Source of the DNA: Kuschelorhynchus macadamiae
Taxonomy: Eukaryota > Arthropoda > Insecta > Coleoptera > Curculionidae
Direction of reading: 5' to 3'
DNA: 64,000 nucleotides
Assembly (NCBI GenBank): GCA_030620095.1
Contig: JAUTXW010001615.1
Coordinates: forward strand, 191,501 to 255,500
Shown: positions 10,692-21,179 of the stretch, piece by piece
Numbering within the stretch: the first letter of the stretch is position 1
How the letters are laid out: every line of letters starts with the position of its first letter
Made by a program: the position numbers and the translations under genes
Notes under the pieces: generated by a model
What the model was told of the DNA's origin: nothing
The model's input: the letters and a program-made list of their open reading frames with translations, nothing else
The model's database searches: none

Positions 10692-13600
10692 CTGAAATAA
10701 AAATACATAATAACAATTAACTTATTGACAAACAAAAATCTTTTTTGGCTTTTTCGCAACTGAGTAAAAATATTTAACTTTAAATTAATTGAAGCAAATA
10801 TTTAATAAAATTACATATCTCATTAATATTTAAATATTAATTTAAATTTAAATATTTGCTTCAATTAATTTAAAGTTAAATATTTTTACTCAGTTGCGAA
10901 AAAGCCAAAAAAGATTTTTGTTTGTCAATCTAACGCAACAAATAATCTGAACACATTTCTAAATTAACTTGTATGTTATGAATTATAAAAATGAAAACAT
11001 GGAAGCCTTATTCTACAGACCTAAATAAATATCACGTAAAAGAGGACAAAACAATATATATTATCATAAAAAGAGAAGAAATCTAATATTTGCATACAAA
11101 AATCAAATATTATTTTTTTATAGACAAAAGACAAATAAAATGTTTGCAAAACCTGAAATTACAAAAGTCTGAAAAATGTGTACATTTCCAAATGTAGTAA
11201 AGCAACTTCTGATATTACATTTTAATGATTAATTAAGTAAGGATGTAGCAGATGCACGCATCGGACAAGTGGCCCTTCTGAAATGTACACTACAGAATGC
11301 TAAACATTCCAAATGGTATGAATTCGCAAATAACGTCAAAAAAGTATCAAGTCAAATAACCCCAGGAAAAACAGGTAAATAAAAAAAAAGGATATACAAT
11401 GATAAATGGATTTCAGGTCCAAAAGTAACAATACATAAAAATAGTTGAGATTGTCTCGTCCTAATAGGAACCAAAAGATAAGTTCGACTCCAGCAATATT
11501 TCACAGTCAATCCCTCCATTGAGCAATTTGTGTAGAAAAATAAGAAGTGCCTTCTTTCTTCGAAACTTTAGGGGTTTGCAGGCCACAAAGAAGACCTCTT
11601 GACCTTGATATGGAAAATTAAATTTATATAAGAGGTATTTCGCAAATCTATTTTGTACTTTTTCAATTCTGTCAATGTGACACTGGTATGAAAGACTCCA
11701 TATTGCAGAACAGTATTCCAAAATGCTCCTAACCAATGAGTTAAAAAGACACCCAATTGCTTTCTTTTCAGCAATCTAAAACCCTTAAGTACAATGCTAT
11801 CAATATGCAGATTAAAAGTTATATTTTCATCAAAAATAACACCCAGATTGGTGAAAGAAGTAACAAGATTTACATCATCTATGAGGTAGGTGAAGTTTAT
11901 GGGATTAATAAGTTTATGCTCCGCGTGCTCGGATCACTGAATTTCACTTGACGTGTATTTGGACAGGGCCGGACTTAAAACTTTTTTAGTGTTTGTTCCT
12001 TTAAGGATAGTGCGTAACATTTTATTGTAATGATGATATGTAAAATATGTAATACGGACGATGCTAAAGTGCCTCTGTGGCCGTGTGGGGTTTGCGATGA
12101 CAGATATTGTTCTTTGTGCGCTAAGCTCAGCGCTTCGGAGGTGCGATGTATGGAGCTAAAAAAACTGCGCGTTCTCTGCTTTCTATGTGTAGATTGTCGG
12201 TCAGATGTAAAAAAAAGATCGGAGCTTAATGTTGAGATTTTAATTCAGGTGAAGAATGAGATTATAGGGGAACTGAAGAGTATTAATATGATAAAACAAA
12301 CGCCTCAGATGGAAGCACTGGCTGTTGAAATTGGTTGTTTGAGTGAAAAAGTGTATCAATTAAGCAAAGTGCAGAATGAAATGCTGGGTGAAGTTCGCCC
12401 TAGGCTGGAGCATATTGAGAGCAGTTTAGAATCGGCTCAACTTGCCAAAACCGAATCAGGGTCATTTGCAAATGCTGCTAAGAAGAAACAAACTGTGGTA
12501 GTCAGACCAAAAAATCCTTCCCAAAGTGTTGATGCTACAAAGGGAGATTTGTTGTAAAATGTGAACCCCATTGAGGAGAATATTGCAGTACAGTACTTAA
12601 AAGGTACAAGTAAGGGTGGAATGGTGCTTAACTGCCCCACCAAAGAGGATGCTGAAAAATTTAAGCAGATTATTTCAGATAAGTTACCAGAGAAATATGA
12701 AGTTAGTTCCCTAGGAAGTTTCCAACACCGTATCCGAATTTAAGGTATGTCTGAAAGATATGAAGATCAAACATTATTAAAATTGCTAAGGCAACAGAAT
12801 CAATCAGTTTTTTGTCAGGATGAAGATCTTAAAGTATTAAATATAAAACCTTTAAAAAATAAGCCCAAAATATTCCAGAGTATTATTCAGTTGAATCCTA
12901 GCATTTATAAGAAGGCCATGGACAGTGGTTTTTTGTTTGTGGGCTATGATCACTGCAAAGTCTTTGATGGTCTTGAGGTTAAGAGATGCTTCCGGTGCTG
13001 TGGTTATCATCATATGGCAAGTGCTTGTGATAATGATATATGTTGTCCTAGGTGTGCTAAAAATCATGAACTAAAAGAGTGTAAGGAAACATATTTAACT
13101 TGCGGTAATTGTGTAAAAGCCAACCAGAGATCTAATAACAAAGTGGAAACTGCAACCATGCAGCCTGGGACTATCGTTGCCCAACATATAAACAAAAACT
13201 AGAGGATTTCAAAGTGCAAATGTTTAAATAGCAATTACATGAGAAAACTGATGGTAATTTTTATGTGGCACATGTAAATATTAGATCCCTTCTCCCTTCA
13301 TTTACTGACATTAAAGATTTGCTGCTGCATGAAGGGTTCCTAATTTTTGCAGTTACTGAGACATGGTTAGACCCAGAATACCCAGATCAATTGGTAGATG
13401 TTCCAGGTTATCAGCTTTTTCGTGCAGATAGGCCAACCAGAGGAGGTGGAGTTTGTATATATGTGTCTGCATCCGTAAAGTGTTCAATAATTGATGTGTC
13501 AGCAATGTGTGATGGAATATCCCCAGTTGAACAACTCTGGATTGAGGTAGTTTTTAAAAATATAAAAATATTAGTTGGTGTTTTATATAAACCACCCCTA

Positions 13601-16600
13601 ATAAACTATAAACAAATAAGCTGCATTGAAAATGTTTTATCTAGTTTATCGCCATCCTATAACTACTGTATTCTAATGGGGGATTTAAATATAAACTTTT
13701 TTGCTAAAGATCCACAGTGTAAATATTTGGACTCGTTGTTAAGCATGTTTGGCCTAAATCAGGTCATTAATGAGCCCACTCGATTAACTAGAGACTGTAG
13801 TAGTTTAATTGATATTATTTGTGTTGATAATGAGGTGGATATAAAAAAAGTCTGGGACCATTGAAATGTTTAATTTAACTGATCATAGATTAGTTTATTC
13901 AGTCTTAGATTTAGAGGCCCCAAGGGTGGTCACTTACAGGGATTTCCATTCTTTTGATAAACAACTTTTTGATCTGGAAATGCAACAACTTAATTATGGA
14001 GACGTAATGAATCAGGAGTCTTTGGATTCAAAGATTAATACTTTTAACAAACAGCTTACTGACATATTTGACCGACATGCTCCTATCAAAACTGTGAAAA
14101 TCAATCGTAAATATAAACCTTACATTACTGATACAATAAAAGAAATCATTAAATTAAAAAATAACGCATTTAATAAATATAAAAGAACTCGGGATATTAC
14201 ACATAGGCATTGCTATCTTGATCTTAAGAACTACCTATCTTTTGCAATCCGTAGCGAAAAAAAAGCCTATATGACTATTGAGTTGAATAACTCCAATAAA
14301 AATTCTAAAAAGTTGTGGTCCAAAATTAGTTTATGGAACATTCACTCTAAGATTGGATATGAAATTCCTAATCATTTAAGGGATGTACACTCTATAAGTG
14401 ATCACTTCGCTAGCATAAGCCAAACAGCTCACCCGGTGAATGATGTACTGGTTGAGTCTCTGAGGTCCACAAGATTGCATGACGAGAATACTTTTGACTT
14501 TAAAAATGTATCAGAATACGATGTATATCAGGCTTTTTCTAGGATAAAGTCGAAAAGTATGGGTGTTGATGGTTTGAGCTATAATATGATATTGTTCAGT
14601 ATTAATCATATAGTTCCGATGGTCACTAACTTGTTTAACTTGTGTCTGCACACTGGAAATTTTCCTACCTTGTGGAAAACCTCCATTATTAAACCACTGC
14701 CAAAGAACCCTAAGATAGAAACCCTTGCAGAGTTAAGACCTATCTCTCTCCTTCCAATTTTTGCCAAAATGTTGGAGTTACTCATTTGTGATATGATTAA
14801 GGAATATTTGTATGATAAGGATATTCTTCCTGGAGTTCAGTCTGGATTTCGCAAGGGTCATGATACTGCATCAGCCCTTACTAATGTTACTACCAATATT
14901 TCTAGAAATATGGATGATGGCAAAGTATCCTGCTTGGTTTTACTTGATTATAGCAAGGCGTTTGACCTGATTAATCACCAAATGCTAATTGCCAAGTTTT
15001 CATTTTTTGGCTTCTCGGAACAAGTGTGTTTATGGTTTTCTAACTATCTTTCTTCTCGACTACAGTTGGTGGAGCTGGATGGTGCAAGATCTGAGGCTGT
15101 GATGACAGGCATGGGTGTGCCGCAGGGAAGTGTACTGGGTCCACTCTTGTTTAATATGTACACGTCGGACCTGCCCAATCAGGTTAGGTCTTGCACGGTC
15201 CAACTCTATGCTGATGATACCCAGCTCTTAGCTAGTTTTGCCCCCGAGGAGGCCAGTTCGGCTATGCAACAGGTCAATGAGGATTTGGAGAGAGTATTTA
15301 TTTGGTCTGTTGATCATGGTTTAGTCTTAAATGCGAAGAAAAGTAATTACTTAATATTGGGGTCATCTGCACTTAGGAGTAAGTTTTACCTTTGTAACTT
15401 TGTAGATTTGCATATTGATGGGTCCTTGCTGCCACCTGTTGAGTCTGCAAGAAATCTCGGAGTCACTTTTGATGTAAATTTAAATTTTGAATTACACAAA
15501 AGGAAGAAACTTACTTCAGTGTATATTAAACTAAAAAGCTTACATTCTTTAAAGTACATTTTGCCAGAAAAAACCAAACTGTTGCTAATTGAATCACTTA
15601 TTTATCCACTACTTGATTACTGCAGTGTTGTTTATTTTAATTATTTAAATAATGAATTTCAAAGAAAAATTCAATTAGCTCAAAATACGTGCATCCGCTT
15701 TGTCTACTGTATAAACAAATTTGATCATATAACACCAACCTATGTTGGAAATAATATCTTAAAATATAGCTATCGTACAACACTTCATTTTGGTGCTTTT
15801 GTGTTCAGGATATTTAGGTCGAGATGCCCGGGATATCTCTGGAACCATTTAGTTGCTAGGCAGGACATACATCAGCTGAACCTTAGAAATGTTATTAGAT
15901 TTAGTATACCTCAGCATCGCACGGCTAAGTTTAGGAGTTCGTTTGCCTTTCAGGCAGTAGAGCTACTCAACTCTGATGTTTTTAATTTAATTATTGATAA
16001 TTCATATGCTTCTTTCAAAATGAAATACAAGAAGTTATTACTCCAAAAAATGCAACAACAGGGTTGGGTTGGTTAGTTAAGTTTTTTATAGTTTCTGTTT
16101 ATCATCTTGTTTGTTTCTGGTGTAGGTGGCATGGAAGAACGCTCTGCGAATGTCACCCTTTATGTAATTATTGTAATTGTATACTTTATATAATTATTAC
16201 ATAATAAACGTCTTTCTTTCTTTCTTTCTTCTTTCTTATTGAAATGAAGCACTTTACATTTAGAAATGTTAAGAAGCAGGTAATTAGTGTGGCACCATTT
16301 GATGATCCTTTCAATGTCAGACTGCAGTGGATTTGAGTCAGAGGAAACCAGTGAAAAGAATTTTAAGTCATCTGCATATAATAGACATTTAGACATTTTA
16401 AAACAAGACACTATATCGTTTACAAAGAGTAAAAATAAAAATGGTCCAATATGTGAACCCTGCGGAATACCCGACGTTACAACCTCCCAGGAAGCTGAAC
16501 TACACGAGTTGACTTGCTGACAATGATTAAATAAGTTACGGGATAATGAGGTAATCACCCCCCTCCCGCCAAAGACTGGTCAAACATCATGTGTAATTCA

Positions 16601-19600
16601 GTGGCGGCTATTCAGGTGAAGTGGTACTTCACCAGGAAAAATAAACAATCAAACATTTAACTATATTTATTATATATCTCTTAAAATTTAAGTTTTTACA
16701 TTCATTTATTCACCTAATTGGCAAAAAAAAACTGTACATCTACAATAAATATTTGACTACACCGTTGGCGGCATGTGTATTTAAAACTTTCAATCGAACT
16801 TTATTATAACAACTATAACAGTGGCGCAAACCGCTTCGACTTTGGTGCAGGTGCTATGTATAGTTTACGATTTACGCGTACGCTGCCATGACAACGCGTA
16901 CGTGATGATGTCGACCGCATGGAAGATTAATGTTAACCAGAGCCATACAACGCTCTCGGTGAATTGCCAGCGCAGTACACTACCCCATGTCTCGTTCGTG
17001 TGGGGTGGTTGTTTACTTTTATTTTCGCGGATTTCGCTGCAACCGGTTAGTTCCTTTGCAGTTTACTTGACTGTTTTGTGTTATATTTTTTATGGTGTTG
17101 TAACAATTTTATTTGGTGTCGGGTCTATTGATTTACATTATTGATGAATCCAATCATGGATATGGTTTGCATTTTGTTGGAAACCCCATTTAATTGATGG
17201 AAGGAACAAGATCAGAGTTTTAATCGTCTTCCTGGTTTTCGGGGTACAAATGGTTATGCAGTAGTCAAATATTACAAAAATTCTTTTGCTGGCCTTGTTT
17301 ACTAGTTTCCAATATTCAGTGTGGAATGAAGAAGGTCTTTACATAAACATGAAGACTTGGCAGAGCGTTTAAAATGCAAATTAATGCTAAATACATTTGT
17401 AAAAAATCAAAGCACTATAGCTGACACTTTAACAAGAGTTAGTCTTTCGCGGCCATGATGAGAGCAGCGAGTCAATAAATAGGGGAATTTTAAAAAGCTT
17501 TTAGGTTTATTAATATCGAGAAGTTCCCAAGAACTAAAAGATCATCACATAAAATTTAAATTTTTTTACTGGTGACTTGAAAACTATTCAAAACGAAATA
17601 ATTAATTATTAATTGAATTTAATTGAATGCATTTCTGATTATTTAAATGATCATGTAAAAAATGAAATAATGAACACAGTTTTTTCTGTGCAAGTGGATG
17701 ACACCACTGATATTACACAAACCTCCCATAATTTTAAGATACTTTAATTCAGAAGGTTCAGTAGTCGAGGGATTCTTAGGATTTTACAATGTCAGCTCCG
17801 ATAGAAAGTCGGAGAATTTATATTCTCTATTGGATCAAATTTTGGACCAATTTGACTATAAACATAAATTAATAGGATAATGTTATGATGGCGCAAGTGT
17901 GATGTCTGGCCATCTAAATGGCTTTAAAAAAAAAAAAAAATAGAAAAAGCGCCGCAGGTTGTATTTATCCTGATGCAGCAAACTGCCGACCCTACCGTCC
18001 CTGACGAGCCGTCACCGCTGTTGTTTGAGATGGCTAATGCATATGTAACTTCAGGTTGACACCTAAATTTGCTCTACAGATACACAGCAATTGAAAAACT
18101 AATTTTGCTTTGAGTTTTATTTTTAATCTGGATTATCAAATTAAAATTATACTGTAATATATGCCTTGCAATTTGAGATTACATATGTTATGAAAAATGC
18201 CGAAGTAAACTACCTGCCTTAAAGACAAAATATTAATAAATAAACTCGCTAAAATGTATAAATATGTATAATAAGATAATCTCTAAAATAGTTAATAAAT
18301 AACAAGGTACTTACGTCATTAGAGGTACAAACCAGAATATCAGTAAAAATCCTAAGAAACTTGGGTGTCTCATATGAGATGTAAGTTTTTGAAGCTGATA
18401 TGATTTCCTACGATTTGGATCTGGTAGATTATTCATGCTGTAGTAAATCTATAAAGTGACCATTGTTAAGCAAATTTTGTGAAAACATGTAATTTTTTTT
18501 TGTTAAAAAAATTTATTAGATCTACAAACATACAAAATCCTTATTCAGCTAACAAAAAAATCAATTGAATTTATTTAAATTATTATTCAGTTTATTGCAG
18601 GCCTTATACATAATTCTAAAAAATCCTTATCACAAATATACAGTATATTTAAACACATTTTAAAAGATGTTAATTATTATAAAATAACATTATCTGGCAT
18701 ATTGTATGTTACTCAGATGTTAAAAGAAATGTATGGATCTATTAATTTACCTGTTTAAGGCCCAATAATTCCGTTATATCTGTGCAGACATTTGCTACAT
18801 AGATAATGGTCCAAGCTGTAGCATGAATACCAATATAGAGAAGTAATAAGGGTCTGTAATTTAAGTTAAGGTCCCAAAGTACTGCATGTATGGTTGTCTG
18901 CCAATATTGTACTATGCACTAAAAATAGAATTGGAAAAATGAAACTCTCATAGTCATTAAAAACTAGAACTATACTTAGTAACGTTAATTAAAAAATTTT
19001 TGTATTCATATTTCTTGCAAAAATTAGGCCAAATAATACTTTGGAGTGTGTTTTTATATGTATGCTAGTTAATTTCTTAAAAGTGTAAAAGTAAAGTATT
19101 ATAAATCCCATTTGCAGAACAACGAAATTGTCAGAAATATTTGGCAAGCAGACGGGTGAATATGTGCGTGTGTGTGTGTGAGTGTCGTGTGTGTGTCGTG
19201 AGGGTGTGTGTCGTGAGGGTGTGTGTCGTGTGCGTGTGGTGTGTGCCATGTGCGTGTCGTGTGTGTGTCGTGTGACTGTGTCGGGTGTGTGTGTTTAATG
19301 TTTTACGCTGCCTCTGTCATTGGCCACCCACGTACTAAATGTCTATGTATTAAGTGTAAATTAATACATTTTCTGTCACCAATTTGATAAATTAAAGCCG
19401 ATGGTAAAAAAGATATTGTATTTTTTAAATAAATTAGTTTTTTAATATAAAAATAATATTTTTGTTCTTGGCAACATCATGGCACTATCTTTCTTGAATA
19501 TTTAAATTATGTCAAAGGTTTAAATGGTCCTCTGTAAAATTTTGTTACTAGCTCCTTGGTAGCTACCAACAAGTAGCTGGCTTGACGGATACTGTATTTT

Positions 19601-20261
19601 CAATTTTCTCAATTGTTTTTAAACATAAACAAATTTTTTCAATTTTAATTTTCTTAAAGGGTATCTTCTATGGTTAAAATGTAGATGTAAAAAATATATT
19701 TCCTAGAAAAATATGTTTATTTATTCTACTTACTACCACTAATGGTACAAAAAAGGTATCTAACTTTACACCGATTAAGGAAAATGAAATGTAACTTTCT
19801 TTTTGTGTTTTGTGACTTCAACCAAAGCAGTATGTACTTACCCATAGAACTGCTGCTGTTGAAGTAACATATATACTTCTTGATATGTCCTTAAGCCCCA
19901 GATGGTCAATGTATCTTTTACATTTCTCTGAAGCCATTGCCGAGTGCTGAACAATAAATAAAGACAAAAGAGCCATATTGCTTAGCAATGCCCATGATGA
20001 ATGGAGCCAGGGATCTACATAAAAAAATTAAAATCTTATAACCCTTGAAAACATAAATGGTAAGGATATTTTTATAACTCTGTAAAATGAAGTTACAAAA
20101 GTTCGGGACACATTATAAATATATAGCTTACCTGCTTTAGTTTTTACTATTTCTCTGGGAAATGATAGAAAATAGGTCAATTCCAGAGTGGCATAGAAAA
20201 CGAATACGAAACTGCATAAGGAAAATAGAACTTTAAAACAATTTAAAACTATGTTCGTCAT
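10553..20261 (-). CDS. NRM: Nurim homologue (nuclear envelope membrane protein), five exons, complete
   Basis: Nurim is a multipass protein of the inner nuclear membrane, related to isoprenylcysteine carboxymethyltransferases. Its biochemical activity is unclear. Exons 20261-20132, 20014-19842, 18918-18751, 18448-18315 and 10691-10553 join in phase into 744 nt, 247 aa (human nurim is about 262 aa). Recognition rests on WALLSNMALLSLFIVQHSAM (human LLLLFVGQHSLM region), SRSIYVTSTAAVLW, GIHATAWTIIYVANV, TELLGLKQIYYS and LTSHMRHPSFLGFLLIFWFV. The H-x-x-RHP signature is shared with the methyltransferase family. Several hydrophobic segments of about 20 residues are evident. The start is the first ATG of exon 1 and is followed directly by a hydrophobic segment. 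The tail DYNYQKYMYQRKYHELQRL matches the polar C-terminus of the family. Intron 4 (7.6 kb) is stuffed with transposons. Confidence 0.92.
10724..10929. repeat. Perfect 82 bp inverted repeat (hairpin) next to nurim exon 5
   Basis: Arms 10724-10805 and 10848-10929 are exact reverse complements (checked base by base; paired positions sum to 21653), with a 42-base AT-rich spacer that holds its own small palindrome. On the nurim transcript the near arm begins 33 bases upstream of the exon 5 acceptor, in the usual branch-point zone. It has no coding content and no obvious target duplication. Confidence 0.9.
11240..11345 (+). repeat. Short coding-like repeat, copy 1
   Basis: Nearly identical to 58399-58500. 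The + strand reads KDVADARIGQVALLKCTLQ and AKHSKWYEFANNVKK without a stop, running to a stop near 11382. I do not recognise the protein. In both places it lies on the 3' side of a - strand Jockey-like LINE. Confidence 0.5.
11460..11918 (-). mobile_element. Jockey-like LINE B, 3' portion
   Basis: The - strand text NLGVIFDENITFNLHIDSIV (about 11870), LEYCSAIWSLSYQCHIDRIE and KVQNRFAKYLLYKFNFPYQG is the RT thumb and C-terminal region. It closely resembles the copy at 59119-60060. It is split from its 5' portion (16232-16560) by LINE A on the opposite strand. Confidence 0.8.
12030..13202 (+). pseudogene. LINE A ORF1 (PHD-like finger and CCHC knuckles), two nonsense codons
   Basis: One reading frame runs 12030-13202, interrupted only by TAA at 12555-12557 and 12741-12743. 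The N-terminus has a cysteine-rich PHD-like finger (CKICNTDD, CGVCDDRYCSLCAKL, CFLCVDC). Next come a heptad-rich stretch around 12240-12420, likely coiled coil for trimerisation, and an RRM-like segment (GMVLNCPTKEDAEKF). The C-terminal zinc knuckles are CFRCCGYHHMASAC and CPRCAKNHELKEC. ORF1 proteins of this type bind the LINE RNA and act as nucleic-acid chaperones. The stops look like point mutations. Confidence 0.8.
13229..16076 (+). pseudogene. LINE A ORF2, endonuclease plus reverse transcriptase, one frameshift
   Basis: 13229-13864 encodes an APE-like endonuclease: HVNIRSLLPSF, FAVTETWLDPEYPD, GGGVCIYV, GDLNINF and SSLIDIICVDN. After a one-base frameshift near 13862 the frame resumes with the catalytic TDHRLVYSV box and runs 736 aa to 16076. 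RT motifs in order: LAELRPISLLPIFAKMLE, SGFRKGHDTASALT, LLDYSKAFDLINHQML (catalytic D), MGVPQGSVLGPLLF, QLYADDTQLLASF (catalytic DD) and NLGVTFDVNLNFE. No ATG is placed at the expected start; the frame opens after a TAG near 13229. Confidence 0.9.
16232..16560 (-). mobile_element. Jockey-like LINE B, 5' portion (RT palm)
   Basis: The - strand frame 16558-16160 encodes VTSGIPQGSHIGPFLFLLFV, CLLYADDLKFFSLVSSDSN and LNISKCKVLHFN, then runs into LINE A's simple-sequence tail. The text continues on the far side of LINE A at about 11918 (KHKLINPINF type), so this and 11460-11918 are one interrupted element. Confidence 0.85.
16597..17985 (+). mobile_element. hAT transposon remnant (ZMYM/DUF4371 type)
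   Basis: A hAT-like left end CAGTGGCGGC starts at 16597. From about 17640 the + strand reads VDDTTDITQT, FNSEGSVVEGFLGFYNVSS, SENLYSLLDQILDQFDYKH and CYDGASVMSGHLNG. This is the N-terminal part of the RNase H-like hAT core, where the DDTTD and YDGA-type blocks carry catalytic acids. A poly(A) run at about 17925-17940 and frameshifts follow; the C-terminal dimerisation region and right end are not found. Confidence 0.65.
17990..18310. other. nurim intron 4 sequence, no feature seen
   Basis: AT-rich sequence between the hAT remnant and the exon 4 donor; no coding or repeat structure recognised. Confidence 0.4.
18315..18448 (-). CDS. NRM: nurim exon 4, RHP signature
   Basis: The acceptor is CTTTATAG and the donor TGAC|GTAAGT. 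It encodes IYYSMNNLPDPNRRKSYQLQ then KLTSHMRHPSFLGFLLIFWF. The SHxRHP motif corresponds to the cofactor-binding signature of isoprenylcysteine methyltransferases. Confidence 0.92.
18751..18918 (-). CDS. NRM: nurim exon 3
   Basis: The acceptor is TTTTTAG and the donor ACAG|GTAAAT. It is exactly 56 codons and encodes CIVQYWQTTIHAVLWDLN and GIHATAWTIIYVANVCTDIT, ending ELLGLKQ. It matches the human HVISWLLIFS...ELMGLKQ region. Confidence 0.9.
19158..19293. repeat. GT-rich minisatellite-like tract in nurim intron 2
   Basis: Irregular array of GTGTGTCGTG-type units (for example GTGTGTGTCGTGAGGGT twice in tandem). The antisense frame 19249-18989 through it (histidine/threonine-rich) is low-complexity and not a gene. 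Confidence 0.8.
19300..19830. other. nurim intron 2 sequence, no feature seen
   Basis: AT-rich intron sequence; nothing recognised. Confidence 0.4.
19842..20014 (-). CDS. NRM: nurim exon 2
   Basis: The acceptor is TTTATGTAG and the donor TATGG|GTAAGT. It encodes DPWLHSSWALLSNMALLSLF, IVQHSAMASEKCKRYIDHLG and the conserved RSIYVTSTAAVLW. Confidence 0.92.
20132..20261 (-). CDS. NRM: nurim exon 1
   Basis: It encodes MTNIVLNCFKVLFSLCSFVF and VFYATLELTYFLSFPREIVK: a first membrane span and loop. The donor GCAG|GTAAGC leaves one base of the next codon. Confidence 0.85.
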
Positions 20262-20378
20262 CGTCGGCGAGAATGTAAAGTTTTAGTCATGAAAATGTCT
20301 TTAATTAAGAAGATGCTTTGCTTTTTCTAATTTCTGCTTTGCTTAGCTCAGTTTGTTGACATTACCTTATTATGATGA

Positions 20379-20386
20379 TTACGTCA
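20379..20386. promoter_or_regulatory. CRE/ATF-like site upstream of nurim
   Basis: TTACGTCA lies about 120 bases upstream of the nurim ATG, where a proximal promoter would be. Only the motif supports it; one 8-mer is weak evidence. Confidence 0.25.
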
Positions 20387-20389
20387 CTG

Positions 20390-20890
20390 TCAAATGAATA
20401 GTAAACAAACACAAACCCTCCCCACCCCTTGTTATATCCAAGATTATCTATAAAGGAGGCCTCTATATAAGAAAAACACAAACCGTTAAATAATAAGTTA
20501 TTCCGCATCAAATCTAACCTAATTTAATTCACAATTTTATAAAATATAGGGCTAGCCTAAAGGCCTTATTTATGTATAGATAAAAAAGGCTAAAGGCAAT
20601 TTGGTTTTTAAAATACAATTTTTTTATGTGAGAACAACAAAAGAAAAAAAACAAACACAACTCAGTAAGCCGCGAGACTCGTGCAAATGTTTAAGACACA
20701 AACCACTATTCGTGCATTGTGATTTAAGAATAAAAATTTGCGGGCAGCACCATAATAATGGAATAACTAATCATTTAAACGCTCTTGAAAAAACATAAAG
20801 TCTTCTTAATTTTTATCCTGTGGTTAAATCAGCTAAAAAATATATTCAGAAAATTACAGAATTGATGTTTTTTTTCTTGAGCCATATCAC
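20390..20890. other. Region between nurim and the small ORF
   Basis: The + strand text at 20601-20798 includes a Cys/His-spaced stretch (CKCLRHKPLFVHCDLRIKIC, then NNGITNHLN) faintly like a BED finger from a hAT transposon, but too degenerate to call. Otherwise AT-rich and unassigned. Confidence 0.3.
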
Positions 20891-20896
20891 TACACC

Positions 20897-21160
20897 TCAC
20901 AATGATGCTGAAGGTTTTAAGTGAAAGTTTAGAGGTTTTAATTCATAAGAGAATAATTGCCCCAGTAATAAACTGCAATAAGTGCAAACTGCTAAAACAA
21001 ATGAAAAAATCATAAGGTATTTTGTATTACCGCTCCGTCTCACCGATGTTTGTGTTTTTGGTTCATTAGACTTTGGATCTCTGATCATGAATCTTAAGTC
21101 GTCATTTTGACAACGTTTAAAAATTATTGCCATTAACAAAAAAATGTAACATTTAAACAA
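20897..21160 (-). CDS. Candidate small single-pass membrane protein, unassigned
   Basis: A single-exon frame gives 87 aa, or 78 aa from the internal ATG at 21133, which starts MAIIFKRCQNDDLRFMI. The product has a charged N-terminal half (DPKSNEPKTQTSVRRSGNT) and one clear hydrophobic segment of about 22 residues (YLMIFSFVLAVCTYCSLLLG), then a short tail ending KPSASL. The composition looks like a real type II or tail-anchored microprotein and not translated intron: balanced residues, charged residues clustered before the membrane span, no runs. It lies on the nurim strand, about 640 bases upstream of the nurim start, between two divergent conserved genes. I do not recognise the family. It could be a chance ORF. 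Confidence 0.4.
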   Translation of the reverse strand: MFKCYIFLLMAIIFKRCQNDDLRFMIRDPKSNEPKTQTSVRRSGNTKYLMIFSFVLAVCTYCSLLLGQLFSYELKPLNFHLKPSASL

Positions 21161-21179
21161 ATAAATTTGAAGACAAAGA

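Larger units (their letters stand above)
11919..16231 (+). mobile_element. LINE A, near full-length non-LTR retrotransposon
   Basis: The element is about 4.3 kb. It has a GC-richer 5' leader from CTCCGCGTGCTCGG, ORF1 (12030-13202), ORF2 with endonuclease and reverse transcriptase (13229-16076), and a short 3' UTR ending in a (TTTC)n tail at about 16212-16231. The boundaries are inferred from the interrupted LINE B around it; no clean target duplication is visible. The domain plan (PHD-like finger plus zinc knuckles in ORF1, APE-type endonuclease, YADD RT, no RNase H seen) fits the CR1 group better than R1 or I, but clade assignment needs a tree. Two nonsense codons and one frameshift make it inactive, though still young-looking. 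Confidence 0.85.

Noticed and set aside
18989..19249. Histidine/threonine-rich ORF
   Set aside because: Translation of a GT-rich tract; low-complexity.
19158..19293. Possible CRISPR-like or satellite array
   Set aside because: Units are irregular, without spacers, in an insect intron; ordinary microsatellite.
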